From contig NZ_BSUN01000001.1 of assembly GCF_030161615.1 (NCBI RefSeq), positions 496,001 to 560,000 on the forward strand: DNA of 64,000 nt, written 5' to 3'. A program made the translations under genes and the position numbers. Source of the stretch: Demequina litorisediminis (lineage in GTDB: Bacteria > Actinomycetota > Actinomycetes > Actinomycetales > Demequinaceae). Numbering within the stretch: the first letter of the stretch is position 1; every line of letters starts with the position of its first letter. Below, piece after piece: positions 42,285 through 60,764 of the stretch. Under the pieces are notes generated by a model. The model saw only the letters and a program-made list of their open reading frames with translations. It searched no databases and was not told where the DNA came from.

Positions 42285-44602
42285 ATGACCGATCACACGA
42301 CCGACCCGGCCGTCAGGGCCCGCGACCTCGTGGCCCAGATGACGCTCGATGAGAAGGCTCGCACAGATCGTCGGGTTCTGGGAGGGCGAGGAGGGCGACG
42401 CGGTTGCGCCGCTCCAGGGTGAAATCCAGCACACCGGCCCGCTGGCCGATGCGATGAAGCACGGCCTGGGACACATCACCAGGGCCTACGGCACCAACCC
42501 CGTTGAGACAGACGAGCGCGCCGCATGGCTCTGGGAGCGCCAGCGCTTCCTGGTCAACGAGACCCGGCTCGGCATCCCCGCTATCGTCCACGAGGAATGT
42601 CTGACCGGCCTCAACGCGTGGAAGGCCGCCACCCTTCCCACCCCGCTCGCGTGGGGGTCCGCGTGGAATCCCGCACTGGTCGAGGAGGCAGCGGCGCTCG
42701 TGGGCACCACGATGCGCGACCTGGGAATTCACCAGGGGCTCGCTCCCGTCCTCGACGTGGTGCGCGACCCGCGGTGGGGCAGAACGGAAGAGTGCATCGG
42801 TGAGGACCCGTACCTGGTGGGCGAGGTGGGAACCGCCTACGTGCGCGGCCTCCAAAGCGCGGGAGTCGACGCCACTCTCAAGCACTTCGTGGGCTACTCG
42901 GCCTCGCAGGGAGGCAGGAACTTCGGGCCGGTGGCGCTCGGGCCGCGCACGCTGCGCGACGTCATGCTGGTGCCGTTCGAGATCGCCGTCGTGGACGGCG
43001 GCGCACGCTCCGTCATGCACGCGTACACCGAGATCGATGGTCTGCCCGTTGCCACCGACCCTGACCTCCTGACCGGGTTGTTGCGCGAGACATGGGGCTT
43101 CGACGGCACCGTGGTGGCCGACTACTTCGGCGTCGCCTTCCTTCACCTGCTCCATGGCGTGGCGGCCAGTCACGCCGATGCCGCTGCGCAGGCGCTCGCA
43201 GCGGGCATCGACGTCGAACTCCCCACCGGCGACGCCTTCCTCGCCCCACTCAAGGAGGCGGTCGAGTCCGGCGCGGTGGACGTGGCATACGTGGATCGCG
43301 CCGCGGTGCGCGTCCTGACCCAGAAGGCGCGCCTTGGACTGTTGGACGCCGACTTCTCGGGGCCGGCACCGGCGGGAATCGATGTCGACTCCCCGAACAC
43401 CGTGACGTCGCCCGGCGTCTCGCGGAGGAGTCGGTGGTGCTCCTTCACAACGACGGCATTCTGCCGCTCGCGCCGGGCGACGGTCACGGAGGTGCGGCAC
43501 CGCGGAAGGTTGCCGTCATCGGACCCAACGCTCACCGCGCGGAGGCACTGTTCGGGTGCTACTCCTTTGTGAACCACGTCCTCGCCCAACGCCCGGGGGT
43601 GGACCGGGGTTTCGCGGCTCCGACCGTGCGCGAGGCGATCGACGCCGAGGCTCCTCGGCGCCGTCACGTATGCGCGTGGTTGCGGCGTCGACGACCACGA
43701 CCGTGGAGGCTTTGCGGCCGCGGTCGAAGCCGCCGCGAGCGCCGATGTCGCGGTCGTGGTGGTGGGCGATCACGCGGGGCTGTTTGGGCGGGGAACCTCC
43801 GGCGAGGGCTGCGACCGCGACTCGCTGGAACTGCCGGGCGTCCAGCGTGAACTCGTGGAGCAGGTCCTCGCCACCGGCACTCCCGTGGTGCTCGTCATGC
43901 TCACGGGGCGTCCCTACGCCGTCGGCTGGGCACTCGAACGGTGTGCTGCCGTGGTCCAGGCGTTCTTCCCCGGCGAGGAGGGCGCGGGAGCCGTCGCGGG
44001 CGTCCTGTCCGGACGCGTCACTCCCTCCGGTCGCCTGCCGGTGTCGATGCCACGGTCAACGGGCTCCCAGCCCTACACGTACCTTCACCCGGCATTGGGC
44101 GGCGCCTCGGAGGTCTCCAACCTTGATCCGGCTGGCCCCCTCGAGTTCGGCTATGGCCTGACGTACACGACCTTCCGCCACGAGGACCTCGTCGTCGCGG
44201 ACGAGACCCCCACCGCAGGTCCCCTGACCGTCACCGTCACCGTCGCGAACACCGGCGACCGAGACGCCGACGAGGTGGTGCAGCCTGTACGCACATGACC
44301 CAGCCGCCTCGGTGACGCGTCCCGTGGCGCAACTCGTCGGCTTCGCCAAGGTGCCCGTGCCCGCGGGCGAGTCGCGACGCGTCACACTCGAGGTGCCCGC
44401 CGCACGGCTGGCGTTCTCGGGGCGCGATCTCGCCCGCATCGTCGAGCCGGGTGCGCTCGACCTCTGGACAGGAACACCGTCGACGCGCTTCGCTCGCGCC
44501 GCGACCACCCTCGTGGGCGGGGTGCATGAGGTGACCGTGGCACATCCACGGTGCACCCGCACCTCCATCGAGGAGGTGGCGGCTGAGCCTGCGACCGCGT
44601 GA
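42285..44602 (+). CDS. GH3 beta-glycosidase (beta-glucosidase / beta-xylosidase)
   Basis: About 770 residues. GH3 N-domain with LGIHQGLAPVLDVVRDPRWGRTEECIGEDPYL, KHFVGYSASQGGRNF, and the nucleophile region GTVVADYFGV (Asp); GH3_C domain ARRLAEESVVLLHNDGILPL; C-terminal FnIII-like domain. No signal peptide, so it hydrolyses imported oligosaccharides in the cytoplasm. Repairs: AGCT insertions at 42358 (DEKLAQI), 43652 (AELLGAV) and 44285 (VQLYAHD), plus a lost C near 43395. It starts four bases after permease 2. Closest in feel to actinobacterial intracellular beta-xylosidases. Confidence 0.92.
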
Positions 44603-44687
44603 TCGCGTGATCGCCCCGCCGTCGGCACTCCACGAGGACTATCGTCGCTCGTAGGAGGGCCGACGGCGGCCTTCGAGGGGGTGGGTC

Positions 44688-46085
44688 GTGTCTCTCAGTT
44701 TCGTCCTCGAGGCGCTCGTGGTCCTCGGCGCCATCATCCTGGGCACGCGCGCCAGCGGCGTCGGGGTAGGTGTCTGGGGCGGCGTCGGCACGTTCGTGCT
44801 GATCTTCGTCTTTGGCGAGGCGCCGGGCGACCCTCCCGCCGCGGCGATCGCCATCATCCTGGGCGTGGTCACGGCAGCGGCGCTCATGCAGGCCGCGGGC
44901 GGCATCGACTGGATGGTCGCCATGGCCGCGCGCGTGATCGAGAGACGCCCACGCCAGATCACCCTCATCGCGCCGCTCACGGCGTTCCTGTTCTGTGCGG
45001 GAGCCGGTACCGGCAACATCGTCTATCCCCTGCTGCCGGTGATCTACGACGTCTCGTACCGCAACGGGATCCGGCCCTCACGCCCGCTCACCGTCACCGT
45101 GGTGCAGTCAGGTATCGCGCTCGCCGCCTCACCCGTGTCCGCGGCGATGGCGGCCATGCTGACGCTCACCGACGTCGCCCCCTACAACCTTGGCCTCGGC
45201 CAGATCCTCCTCATCACCTTCCCGGCCTGCGTCATCGGCATCGTGGTCACGTCCATCGTCGTCAACCGCATGGGGCGTGAACTCGCCGACGACCCCGAGG
45301 TGCAGGCACGGCTCGCCGACGGCCGCCTCACCTCCCCCACGGCCGATGCCACCGTCCCGTCGCGTACCGAGGTCGCGCCGGGCACGGGGCCGGGTACGGA
45401 AGGCACCCCGGCATCGGCCGCCTTGATGTACACAGCGCGGGGCCGCAACGCTGCCCTGACGTTCCTGGCGGGCGTCCTCGTCATCGTGGCGCTGGGCCTG
45501 TTCCCGGACCTCCGCCCCTCGTTCACGGTCCACGGCACCTCGACGCAGATCGACATGACCACCACCATCATCCTGGTGATGTTCGTGGTGGGAGCCGTCA
45601 TCATCGCCGTCGGGCGCCCACAGGTGGGAGACGTGCCGAGCCAATCGGTCTTCAAGGCGGGCATGATCTCCGCGATCGCCCTGTTCGGCATCGCCTGGCT
45701 CACCGCGACGTTCATCTCGGCGCACGAGGACTACATCGTCTCCACGGTCGGCGCATGGGTGACCGACTGGCGGTTCCTGTTCGCCGTGGCGGTGTTCCTT
45801 GTGGCCGCGATGACCACGAGCCAGTCGACGGCGACGCGGACCATCGTGCCCATCGGCCTCGCGGCAGGACTTCCGGCCGGGGTGGTGACCGGCATGTGGG
45901 CAGGCGCCCTCGGCGGTGTCTACACGCTTCCCGCGAACGGACCCCAAATCGCGGCGGCCAACTTCGACCTGACCGGCACCACCAAGCTCGGCACCCGACT
46001 CATCGACCACGCCTTCTTTGTACCGATGCTCATCCTGTCGGTCACCACGATCGCCGCGGGTGCCGCCATCGGCACGTTGTTCTGA
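44688..46085 (+). CDS. C4-dicarboxylate transporter, DcuA/DcuB-like
   Basis: Intact 465-residue membrane protein with about 11 spans. LEALVVLGAIILGTRASG opening, MQAAGGIDWMVAMAARVIERRP, and LFCAGAGTGNIVYPLLPVIYDV match the Dcu (anaerobic C4-dicarboxylate exchange) family. A hydrophilic loop of about 50 residues lies in the middle. GTG 44688 start. Located 86 bp after the GH3 gene; a functional link to it is not obvious. Confidence 0.88.
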   Translation: MSLSFVLEALVVLGAIILGTRASGVGVGVWGGVGTFVLIFVFGEAPGDPPAAAIAIILGVVTAAALMQAAGGIDWMVAMAARVIERRPRQITLIAPLTAFLFCAGAGTGNIVYPLLPVIYDVSYRNGIRPSRPLTVTVVQSGIALAASPVSAAMAAMLTLTDVAPYNLGLGQILLITFPACVIGIVVTSIVVNRMGRELADDPEVQARLADGRLTSPTADATVPSRTEVAPGTGPGTEGTPASAALMYTARGRNAALTFLAGVLVIVALGLFPDLRPSFTVHGTSTQIDMTTTIILVMFVVGAVIIAVGRPQVGDVPSQSVFKAGMISAIALFGIAWLTATFISAHEDYIVSTVGAWVTDWRFLFAVAVFLVAAMTTSQSTATRTIVPIGLAAGLPAGVVTGMWAGALGGVYTLPANGPQIAAANFDLTGTTKLGTRLIDHAFFVPMLILSVTTIAAGAAIGTLF

Positions 46086-46110
46086 GCGCGACGGTGCCAC
46101 ACTGGCACCT

Positions 46111-47459
46111 ATGACCCTCGACGACACCGCAGCCAAGGTCCACTCGCTCATGCCGGGCGTGATCGCCGACCTCCAGGAGCCTCGTAGCCATCCCCTCGAT
46201 CGCGTTCCCCGGCTATCCGGAGGAGCCCGTGCACCGCATGGCCGAGCGCACCCTCGAGCCTGATCCGCGAGGCAGGCATCACCGACGCGCACCTGGCCGA
46301 TGTTCCCCACGGCTACCCGCCGATCTACGGCGAGGCTCAAGGGCCCCGAGGGCTCGCCGACCGTCGTCCTGTACGCCCACTACGACGTCCAGCCGGCGCA
46401 CGCCTCGCAGGGGTGGAGCACCGACCCCTGGACGCCCACGCTGAAGGAGGACGGGCGCATCTACGGCCGCGGTGCCGCCGACGACAAGTCGGGCCTCGTC
46501 AGCCTGATTGGGACGCTTCGTGCGTTCGACGGCAAGCCGCCGTGCACGGTGCGCATCATCGTCGAGGGCATGGAGGAGACAGAGAGCAACCTCGAGGAGT
46601 TCGTCGAGGCACATCCCGACCTGTTCCAGTGCGACATGTTCATCATCGCCGACATGGGCAACCTCCGCGTGGGCGAGCCCGTCCTCACCACGGCGCTACG
46701 AGGCGACGTGTCCTGCACGGTCACGGTCCGCACCCTCGACCACCCGCTGCACTCCGGTGTGTACGGCGGACCCACCCCCGACGCGATGATGGCGCTCGCG
46801 CGACTCCTCTCGTCCCTGGTAGACGATGCGGGCGACGTGGCCGTGGACGGCGTCACCGGTGGCCCGTGGGGAGGTGAGGACATGACGGAGGAGGACTTCC
46901 TTGCGGGCGCAGAACTCCTGCCTGGCGTCTCGCTGCTGGGAACCGGCACCATTGCCGACCGTCTGTGGGCCAAGCCGTCGATCAACGCGATCGGTGTCGA
47001 CACCACGTCCATCGCCGACTCGTCCAACGTCATCCACCCGGTGGCGAGCGCCAAGATCTCGATGCGCATCGTCCCCGGCTCCGACCCCGAGGCCGAGCCG
47101 ACGCCCTGGTCCGTCACCTCGAGACCCACGCCCCGTGGGGCGCACAGGTCGAGGTGCAGCGCATCAAGGCCGCGCCGCCGTTCCTGGCCCCCACGGACGG
47201 CCCCGGCTACGCGGCCGCCCGCGAGGCGATGACGGAGGCGTTCGGCAAGGCGGCAGGCGAGTCCGGCTCGGGCGGGTCCATTCCGTTGCTGCAGACCCTG
47301 CACTCGGTGGCGCCGCAGGCGGAGTTCGCGCTGTGGGGGCCGGAGGACACCGCGCTGTCGCGCATTCATGCCTCCGACGAGAGCGTGGACCCGGCGGAGA
47401 TCGAGCGGATGATCGTCGCGCAAGCCCTGCTGCTCGAGAAGCTCGCGGCGCGCGGCTGA
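46111..47459 (+). CDS. M20-family metallopeptidase (dipeptidase)
   Basis: Di-zinc peptidase of about 449 residues. VVLYAHYDVQPA (metal His/Asp), GRIYGRGAADDKSG (bridging Asp), and IIVEGMEETES (catalytic Glu and metal Glu), with the lid domain in the middle. AGCT insertions at 46180 (LQELVAIPS), 46260 (LELIREAG) and 46336 (GELKGPEG), and a one-base loss near 47099 before LVRHLETHAPWGAQ. It starts 26 bp after the Dcu-like gene. Confidence 0.92.
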
Positions 47460-47510
47460 TCTACGCCCGAGCCACTCTGCCCCCGACAGTTTGAACCAGT
47501 CCGGAACGCG

Positions 47511-47555
47511 ACACGCCGGGCACCGCACCTCCGAGGAGGGCGATGCCCGGCGTGT
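47511..47555. terminator. Bidirectional terminator between M20 peptidase and gatB
   Basis: ACACGCCGGGCA pairs exactly with TGCCCGGCGTGT, and an inner CCTCC/GGAGG stem stacks in the loop. It sits between two convergent genes. Confidence 0.65.
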
Positions 47556-47588
47556 TGGGCGTTGAGCGGTGCGAATTGTCGGCGGGGC

Positions 47589-49107
47589 CTAGCCCTCGAC
47601 GCCCGCGCGCTGCAGGATGATCTCCCGCACGCGTCCGGCATCGGCCTGGCCACGGGTGGCCTTCATGACCGCGCCGACGATGGCGCCAGCCGCCTGGACC
47701 TTGCCGTCCTGGATCTTGGCCAGCACATCGGGCTGCGCGGCGAGAGCCTCGTCCACGGCTGCCTCGAGCGCGGAGTCGTCCGAGACCACCTCGAGGCCGC
47801 GACTGGCGACAACCTCGGCGGGTGAGCCCTCCCCCGCGAGCACGCCTTCAAGCGCCTGACGAGCGAGCCTTGTCGTTGATCTTGCCCTCGTCGATCAGCG
47901 ACTGGAGCTCGGCGATGTGCGCGGGCGTCACCGGCAGGTCACGCAGCGACACCTCTCGGTCGTTCGCGGTGCGGGCCACTCACCCATCCACCACTTACGT
48001 GCGGCCTGAGGCTTCGCTCCCGCCTCGACGCTTGCGGCGATGAGGTCGAGGGCATCGGCGTTGACGGCGTCACGCATGTCGGTGTCGGAGAAGCCCCACG
48101 CCTCCTTGAGGCGCGCACGCATCTTGGCGGGGTGCTCGGGGATGGTGCCCCGAAGTTCCTCGACCCATTCGCGGCTGGGCTCGACGGGAAGGAGGTCGGG
48201 CTCAGGGAAGTACCGGTAGTCCTCCGCCTGCTCCTTGGAGCGGCCGGGGGTGGTCGAGCCGGTGTCCTCGTGCCAGTGACGGGTCTCCTGCACCACGGGC
48301 TCGCCGGCAAGCAGCAGGCTCGGCCTGACGCACCACCTCGTGGTGGATGGCGCGCTCGATGGCACGCAGCGAGTTCACGTTCTTGGTCTCCGACCGCTTG
48401 CCGAACGGCACCGCGGACTGGTCCTCGCCCGCGGCGGCTTTGGGGCGCAGCGACAGGTTGACGTCCGCACGCACCGAGCCCTGCTCCATCCGGCCGTCGG
48501 AAATACCGAGCGACTTGACGATGTCACGGATCGTCGCGACGTAGGCGCGGGCCACCTCGGCCACGCGCTCGCCGGTGCCCTCGATGGGGTGCGTGACGAT
48601 CTCGACCAGCGGCACGCCGCCACGGTTGTAATCCACGAGCGAGTAGTCCGCGCCCTGGATGCCGCCGGTGCCACCCACGTGGGTGTTCTTCCCTGCGTCT
48701 TCCTCCATGTGAGCGCGCTCGACGCCGACCGTGACGACCTCGCCGTCATCGAGCACCACGTCGAGGCTGCCCTCGAAGCAGGTGGGCTCGTCGTACTGCG
48801 AGATCTGGTAGTTCTTCGAGACGTCGGGATAGAAGTAGTTCTTCCGAGCGAAGCGGCTCGACTCACGGATGGAGCAGCCGAGCGACAGGCCCAAGCGGAT
48901 CGCCGACTCGACGGCCTTCTCGTTCACCACCGGCATCGATCCGGGCAGGCCAAGGCACACGGGGCACACCTGAGTATTGGCCTCGGCTCCGAACTGGTTG
49001 GCACAGCCGCAGAACATCTTGGTGGCGGTGTTGAGTTCCACGTGGACCTCAATACCGAACACCGGGTCGAACTGCTCGAGCGCCTGCTCGTACGTCAGCC
49101 CAGCCAT
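47589..49107 (-). CDS. gatB: Asp-tRNA(Asn)/Glu-tRNA(Gln) amidotransferase subunit B
   Basis: tRNA-binding/kinase subunit of Gat[28 protein letters not shown] with Zn cysteines, [57 protein letters not shown]; the C-terminal YqeY-like domain ends [16 protein letters not shown] insertions at 48313 (AELLLAGEP) and 47867 (NDKLARQ), and a lost C of an expected AGCT near 47980 (MGELART). About 506 residues. ATG 49107 overlaps the gatA stop (TAATG). Confidence 0.95.
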
Positions 49108-50614
49108 TACTTCACCTCCACCAGGAGCCTGCGTGGTGAGCACGCCGCCCCATTCCTCGACCAGTGCGGCCTCCAGCGCGGCACCCACCCGGTACAGGCG
49201 GGCGTCCTCGCGCGCGGGCGCCAGGATCTGGAATCCGACGGGGAGCCCGTCTTCGGGGGCCGTGCCCGCGGGCAGGGACATGCCCGGGATGCCTGCGAGG
49301 TTGGCGGGGATGGTCGCGATGTCGTTGAGGTACATCGCCATCGGGTCGTCGACCCGCTCGCCCAACTTGAAGGGCGTGGTGGGCGTGGTGGGACTCACCA
49401 GGACGTCGACCTCGGCGAAGGCGGCGTCGAAGTCCCGCTGAACGAGTGTGCGGACCTTTTGCGCGGAGCCGTAGTAGGCGTCGTAGTAGCCGGCGGACAG
49501 CGCGTAGGTGCCCAGGATGATGCGGCGCTTGACCTCGTCTCCAAAGCCCTCCGCTCGCGTCGCCGCCATGGTGCGCTCGACGTTGCCCTTCTCCACCCGC
49601 ATGCCGAAGCGCACGGAGTCGAACTTGGCAAGGTTGCTTGAGGCCTCCGAGGGGAGGATCACGTAGTAGGCCGCCAGGGCGTACTCGAACGACGGGCACG
49701 AGACCTCGACGATCTCGGCTCCCATGGAACGCAAGTGAGCGAGTGACTCGTCGAACCGCTGCTTCACGCCATCCTGGAAGCCGCCGTCGGCCCCAGACAG
49801 TTCCTTGATCACGCCCACGCGGACGCCGGACAGGTCGCGACGCGCACCATCACGGGCTGCGTCGACCACCGCGGGAACGGGCTCGTCGAGACTCGTGGCG
49901 TCCATCATGTCGTGGCCTCCCATGACCTCGTGCAGCAGCGCGGTGTCGAGCACCGTGCGGGCACAGGGGCCCAGGCGATCGAGCGAGGAGGCGAGGGCGA
50001 TCGCGCCGTAGCGTGAGACGCCGCCGTAGGTGGGCTTGACGCCGACGGTCGCGGTCACCGATGCGGGCTGGCGGATCGATCCGCCGGTGTCGGAGCCGAT
50101 CGCGAGAGGCGCCTCGAAGGAGGCGAGAGCCGCTGCGGAACCGCCGCCGGAGCCGCCCGGGATCCGCTCGAGGTCCCACGGGTTGTGGGTAGCGCCGTAG
50201 CCGGAGTGCTCGGTCGAGGACCCCATGGCGAACTCGTCCATGTTGGTCTTGCCAAGAATCGGCATCCGGGCTTCGCGCAGGCTTGCGCGTGACCGTGCCG
50301 TCGTACGGCGGGATCCAGCCTTCGAGAATGCGTGAGCCTGCCGTGGTGGGCAGTCCCTCGGTCACGAGGACGTCCTTGACGGCGATCGGCACGCCAGCCA
50401 GCGCCGGCAGCGTCTCTCCGTTGGCGCGCGCCTCGTCGACGGCCCGGGCCGTCGCGAGGGCGCCCTCGGCGTCGACGTGGAGGAACGCGTGGACGGCTCC
50501 GTCTACCGCGACGATACGGTCGAGGTGCGCCTGGGTGAGTTCCACCGAGGTCACCTCTGCGCGCTGCATCGCGGAGGCCATCTGGGCGGCCGAGGCCCTG
50601 GTCCAGTCGGTCAT
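49107..50614 (-). CDS. gatA: Asp-tRNA(Asn)/Glu-tRNA(Gln) amidotransferase subunit A
   Basis: Amidase-signature glutaminase of GatCAB. Ser-cisSer-Lys triad visible in AVKDV (Lys), [13 protein letters not shown] and [10 protein letters not shown]. About 502 residues. AGCT insertions at 50282 (RKLREAR) and 49125 (TTQLLVEVK-stop). The second removes the stop codon, so as given gatA runs in frame into gatB; restoring AGCT gives a TAA overlapping the gatB ATG. ATG 50614 overlaps the gatC stop. Confidence 0.95.
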
Positions 50615-50910
50615 GCGTCCTCCCCCAGGATCTGCGGCACGCGGAAGCGGCCGTCTTCGGCGTCGGGAGCCGCGGCCAGTGCTGCGGACTGCGCGAGCGA
50701 CGGGCGAACCTCGTCATTGCGGTGGACGTTGCTCAGGGGGATCGGGTGGCTCGTCGCGGGGACATCCTCGCCTGCGACTTCGGCCACCTTGGCGACCGCG
50801 TCGACGATGACGGCCAACTGGCCGGACAAGCGGTCCAGATCCCCGTCGGACATGTCGATGCGTGCGAGCGCCGCAAGGCGCGCCACGTCAGAGCGTTCGA
50901 GGGAAGACAT
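50611..50910 (-). CDS. gatC: Asp-tRNA(Asn)/Glu-tRNA(Gln) amidotransferase subunit C
   Basis: Intact, 99 residues: [21 protein letters not shown]...; [15 protein letters not shown] and RNDEVRPSL are typical of GatC. First gene of gatCAB; its stop overlaps the gatA start (ATGA). It bridges GatA and GatB. Confidence 0.95.
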   Translation of the reverse strand: MSSLERSDVARLAALARIDMSDGDLDRLSGQLAVIVDAVAKVAEVAGEDVPATSHPIPLSNVHRNDEVRPSLAQSAALAAAPDAEDGRFRVPQILGEDA

Positions 50911-50982
50911 GCACACGAGTCTAGTGGCGACCGGCGCCGGGCAACGCTCGTGTGCAGCCGGGCGACGTGAGCGCCGTGGGCG

Positions 50983-51545
50983 TTAAGGGGTCCAGTCGTA
51001 GCCCAACAGGTGGACGGCACCTGCGGGAGCCTTCTCCGGCCGCGACCCGTGTGGTGGTGCCGTCGAGATTGTCGACCACGACCCAGTCCAGGTCCTCGCG
51101 CCGCTGGAACCCCATGCGTTCGTAGAGCCGATGCGCCGTGTGCATCGATTCCATGGTGGACAGCACCACCCGAGTGGCGCCCCGTTCCCGCGCCATCTCG
51201 AGCGCAGCCTTGGTGAGCGTGGCGCCAATTCCTCGTCCCCTTTCGAGGGGAGACACGGCCAGCATGCGCAACTCAAACTCGTCGCCTTGCGCGACCTCCA
51301 CCAGCGGAGACCCGGGCCCGACCAGCGTGATCGTCCCGACGATGGTGCCGTCTCCACGCTCCCCGTCCGCCATCACGATGAGGCTCCGCGTCCTGGGCAC
51401 GCGTCCTCGCATCGCGCAACTGCGGGATGTACGGGTGAGCCTGGTCAACGAGGCCGTCAGCAAGGTAAGCCAGAGCGGTCAACTGGCCAATCTCGGCGAG
51501 CCGGCTGGTGTCGTCGGGCGCCACAATGCGGATGCGTTCAGCCAT
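50983..51545 (-). CDS. GNAT-family N-acetyltransferase
   Basis: About 187 residues. ELRMLAVSPLERGRGIGATLTKAAL (acetyl-CoA-binding motif A) and MHTAHRLYERMGFQRREDLDW (motif B). Two AGCT insertions: 51386 (DAELIVMADG) and 51030 (AGEAPAGAVHLLGYDWTP). ATG 51545. Acceptor substrate unknown. It lies upstream of gatCAB, 73 bp from gatC. Confidence 0.88.
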
Positions 51546-51593
51546 GCGTTCCACAGTAGCCGCGCGCCGATGGCCGCGCACCCCTATAACGCA

Positions 51594-51625
51594 CGAAGGC
51601 CCCCACCGTGAGGTGGGGGCCTTCG
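51594..51625 (-). terminator. rRNA operon terminator
   Basis: Perfect 14-bp stem (CGAAGGCCCCCACC with its complement, loop GTGA) just after 5S rRNA, before the GNAT gene. Confidence 0.8.
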
Positions 51626-51636
51626 CCTAAATGTTG

Positions 51637-51754
51637 TCCCGCAGCGTCCTACTCTCCCACACCCTGGCGGGTGCAGTACCATCGGCGCTGGCAGGCTTAC
51701 CTTCCGGGTTCGGGATGGGACCGGGCGTTTCCCTGCCGCTATGGCTGCGGTAAC
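51637..51754 (-). rRNA. rrf: 5S ribosomal RNA
   Basis: About 118 nt with the conserved CCGAACCCGGAAG, GCGCCGATGGTACTGC and GTGGGAGAGTAGGACGC segments on the minus strand. Last gene of the rRNA operon. Ends are estimated to a few bases. Confidence 0.93.
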
Positions 51755-51837
51755 TCTATGGAGATTGTGGTGTTGGTTCACCCGTTTCTCGGGAACCGCA
51801 TAGTGGACGCGTAGCAAAAGTAATGTTGTTGTGTATC

Positions 51838-56857
<5,020 letters not shown>

Positions 56858-57030
56858 TGCTTTTCAACAAACCCCGAAAGGCTCATCAACAAACGAAGTA
56901 GGTTCCAAAGAACCAGGTTTAATCTCTAGCAAGAGAACAAATGTCACTGACATTCATTTCATTACCAAAGGAATCCGTACATCACACCTCTATCAAGAGG
57001 CAGATGCCGGAGGTTTTGGCATCGACTATG

Positions 57031-57059
57031 TGGCACACTGTTGAGTTCTCAAAGATCGG
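57031..57059 (-). promoter_or_regulatory. rRNA leader conserved element (boxA-like)
   Basis: The minus strand reads CTTTGAGAACTCAACAGTG, a motif repeatedly found in actinobacterial rRNA leaders and near the boxA antitermination site. It lies about 175 bp upstream of 16S. Confidence 0.55.
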
Positions 57060-57109
57060 AAGCGCACCTCACACTGACCTTCCGGCCGGCGTTTGGGGCA
57101 ACTCGTAAA

Positions 57110-57138
57110 AACTTACCCGATGTTTCCGGGCTTGTCAA
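57110..57138 (-). promoter_or_regulatory. rRNA operon promoter
   Basis: Consensus -35 TTGACA (57133-57138), 17-bp spacer, -10 TAAGTT (57110-57115) on the minus strand. It lies about 250 bp upstream of mature 16S. The rest of the 56858-57524 gap holds the boxA-like element and no gene that I can see. Confidence 0.8.
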
Positions 57139-57462
57139 CTCGCTGTTTTTCTTGGCGTGTTGTCTTGCCCGGAGCGGGCTCTCCATCCTACATCATCGCG
57201 GGCGCGCTAACGTCCGCGTTTCAGGAGGTTGGAGGTGCTGTCTCGTGGGGCTCAGTGAGGCCCCTCAGGACCTTTCGAGCGCTTCCCTCGTCGGCAGCGA
57301 GAAGAACATTACGGCCAGATGAACCTCCACGTCAAATCGGCCACACAACAGGCCTCTGACACTCAAAAGTCCTGGTAAATGACCGATGCGACGCGCCCGC
57401 TTGGCCTCCTTCGGCCCGATCCAGCCGAAAATTCTTTGAAGAAATCTCTGCGGGTCTAGTCA

Positions 57463-59645
<2,183 letters not shown>

Positions 59646-59738
59646 GGTCCTATCCCACCACGACCCACCCACATCGTGCGGCCCGCACGCCCCGCATCGG
59701 CCCTAGTCAATGTCACTGACCGTGACTAGCCTGACCGC

Positions 59739-60632
59739 ATGCTTTCCCGGACCTGGATCGTTACGCTCGTGGGCGCCGCCTGCGCCACCACTCTCGCGGG
59801 GTGCTCCCTCGTGGACGGAACCACGAGCCCCACCGTGACCGTGACCGCGCACGCCACGACCACGGCGGAACCCTCCGCGCAGCCGGCGGTCACCATCACG
59901 GCAGCGCCCACAGTGGACGGCACCTACGCCCGCCCGCTGTGGCTAGGGCAGGTGCCTCTCGACATGGGAGACAACAACCTTGGGGTTCCCGGGGACACGC
60001 CGGAGGCGCTCCAGGACCGTCGGCTCGAGCCTCGCGCCTGGCTTCCCGACCCCGAGTCCGAGGAGTGGTTCCAGCGCATCTCGATGGACGTTCCCCAGGA
60101 CGTGGTCACTCGATCGTCGTGGCAGGCGGGATGCCCCGTTGACATCAGCGAGATGGCGTACATCGAGATGCCGTACTGGGGATTCGACAAGAAGGTCCAC
60201 ACCGGCGAGATGATCATCCACGAGGACCACGTCGAAGACGTCGCCAAGGCGTTTGAGAAGATCTTCGACGCGCAGTACCCCATCGAGGAAATGCGCGTCA
60301 TCTCGCGCGAGGAACGCGACTCTCCGCCGACCGGTGATCACAACGTGACGAGCGGCTTCACGTGTCGGCAGATCGTCGGAGCCTGTCGAACGCTGGTCGC
60401 AGCACGCCTACGGCAAGGCCATCGACATCAATCCCTTCCACAACCCGTTCCATCGCGATGACGAGTTGTTTCCCGAGCCTCCGAGGCCTACCTCGACAGG
60501 GAGTGGATCCGCACCGGCATGATCGACGAGGCGTCAGAGGTGTACTCGGCGTTCACCGCAATCGGGTGGAAGTGGGGCGGCCACTGGACCGGCCGCGAGG
60601 ACTGGATGCACTTCTCCGTGAACGGTCACTAG
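59739..60632 (+). CDS. M15-family D-Ala-D-Ala carboxypeptidase-like lipoprotein
   Basis: Signal peptide with lipobox TTLAGCS (Cys about 22), a Thr-rich linker, then a VanY-like Zn peptidase: SQHAYGKAIDINPFHNP (SxHxxGxAxD metal site) and GHWTGREDWMHFS (catalytic/metal His). About 297 residues. Needs an AGCT repair near 60382 (GAVERWSQHAYG) and a one-base gain near 60479 (PE-x-SEAYLDREW). Likely acts on peptidoglycan outside the membrane. Confidence 0.88.
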
Positions 60633-60636
60633 ATGC

Positions 60637-60670
60637 GGCCGACGGGGTGCGAGTCTCACCCCGTCCGGCT
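60637..60670 (+). terminator. Terminator after the M15 gene
   Basis: GCCGACGGGGTG pairs with CACCCCGTCCGGC (one bulge) just after the stop at 60632. Confidence 0.55.
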
Positions 60671-60698
60671 GGTACTGCCTCCCAGGCCACTCGGGCCG

Positions 60699-60760
60699 AT
60701 GAGTGCTGACGTTCCTACACGACGCGGCCGCCCGCAAGAATGAGCGCTGACGTTCCTACA
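60699..60760. repeat. Two 21-bp direct repeats, 41 bp apart
   Basis: ATGAG(T/C)GCTGACGTTCCTACA occurs at 60699-60719 and 60740-60760 with one mismatch, between the convergent M15 and permease stops. Their complement reads TGTAGGAACGTCAGC(A/G)CTCAT. No function is recognised. Confidence 0.7.
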
Positions 60761-60764
60761 GCGA

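Noticed and set aside
45129..46340. 403-codon minus-strand ORF opposite the Dcu-like transporter
   Set aside because: Low-complexity Arg/His/Gly shadow of an intact membrane-protein gene.
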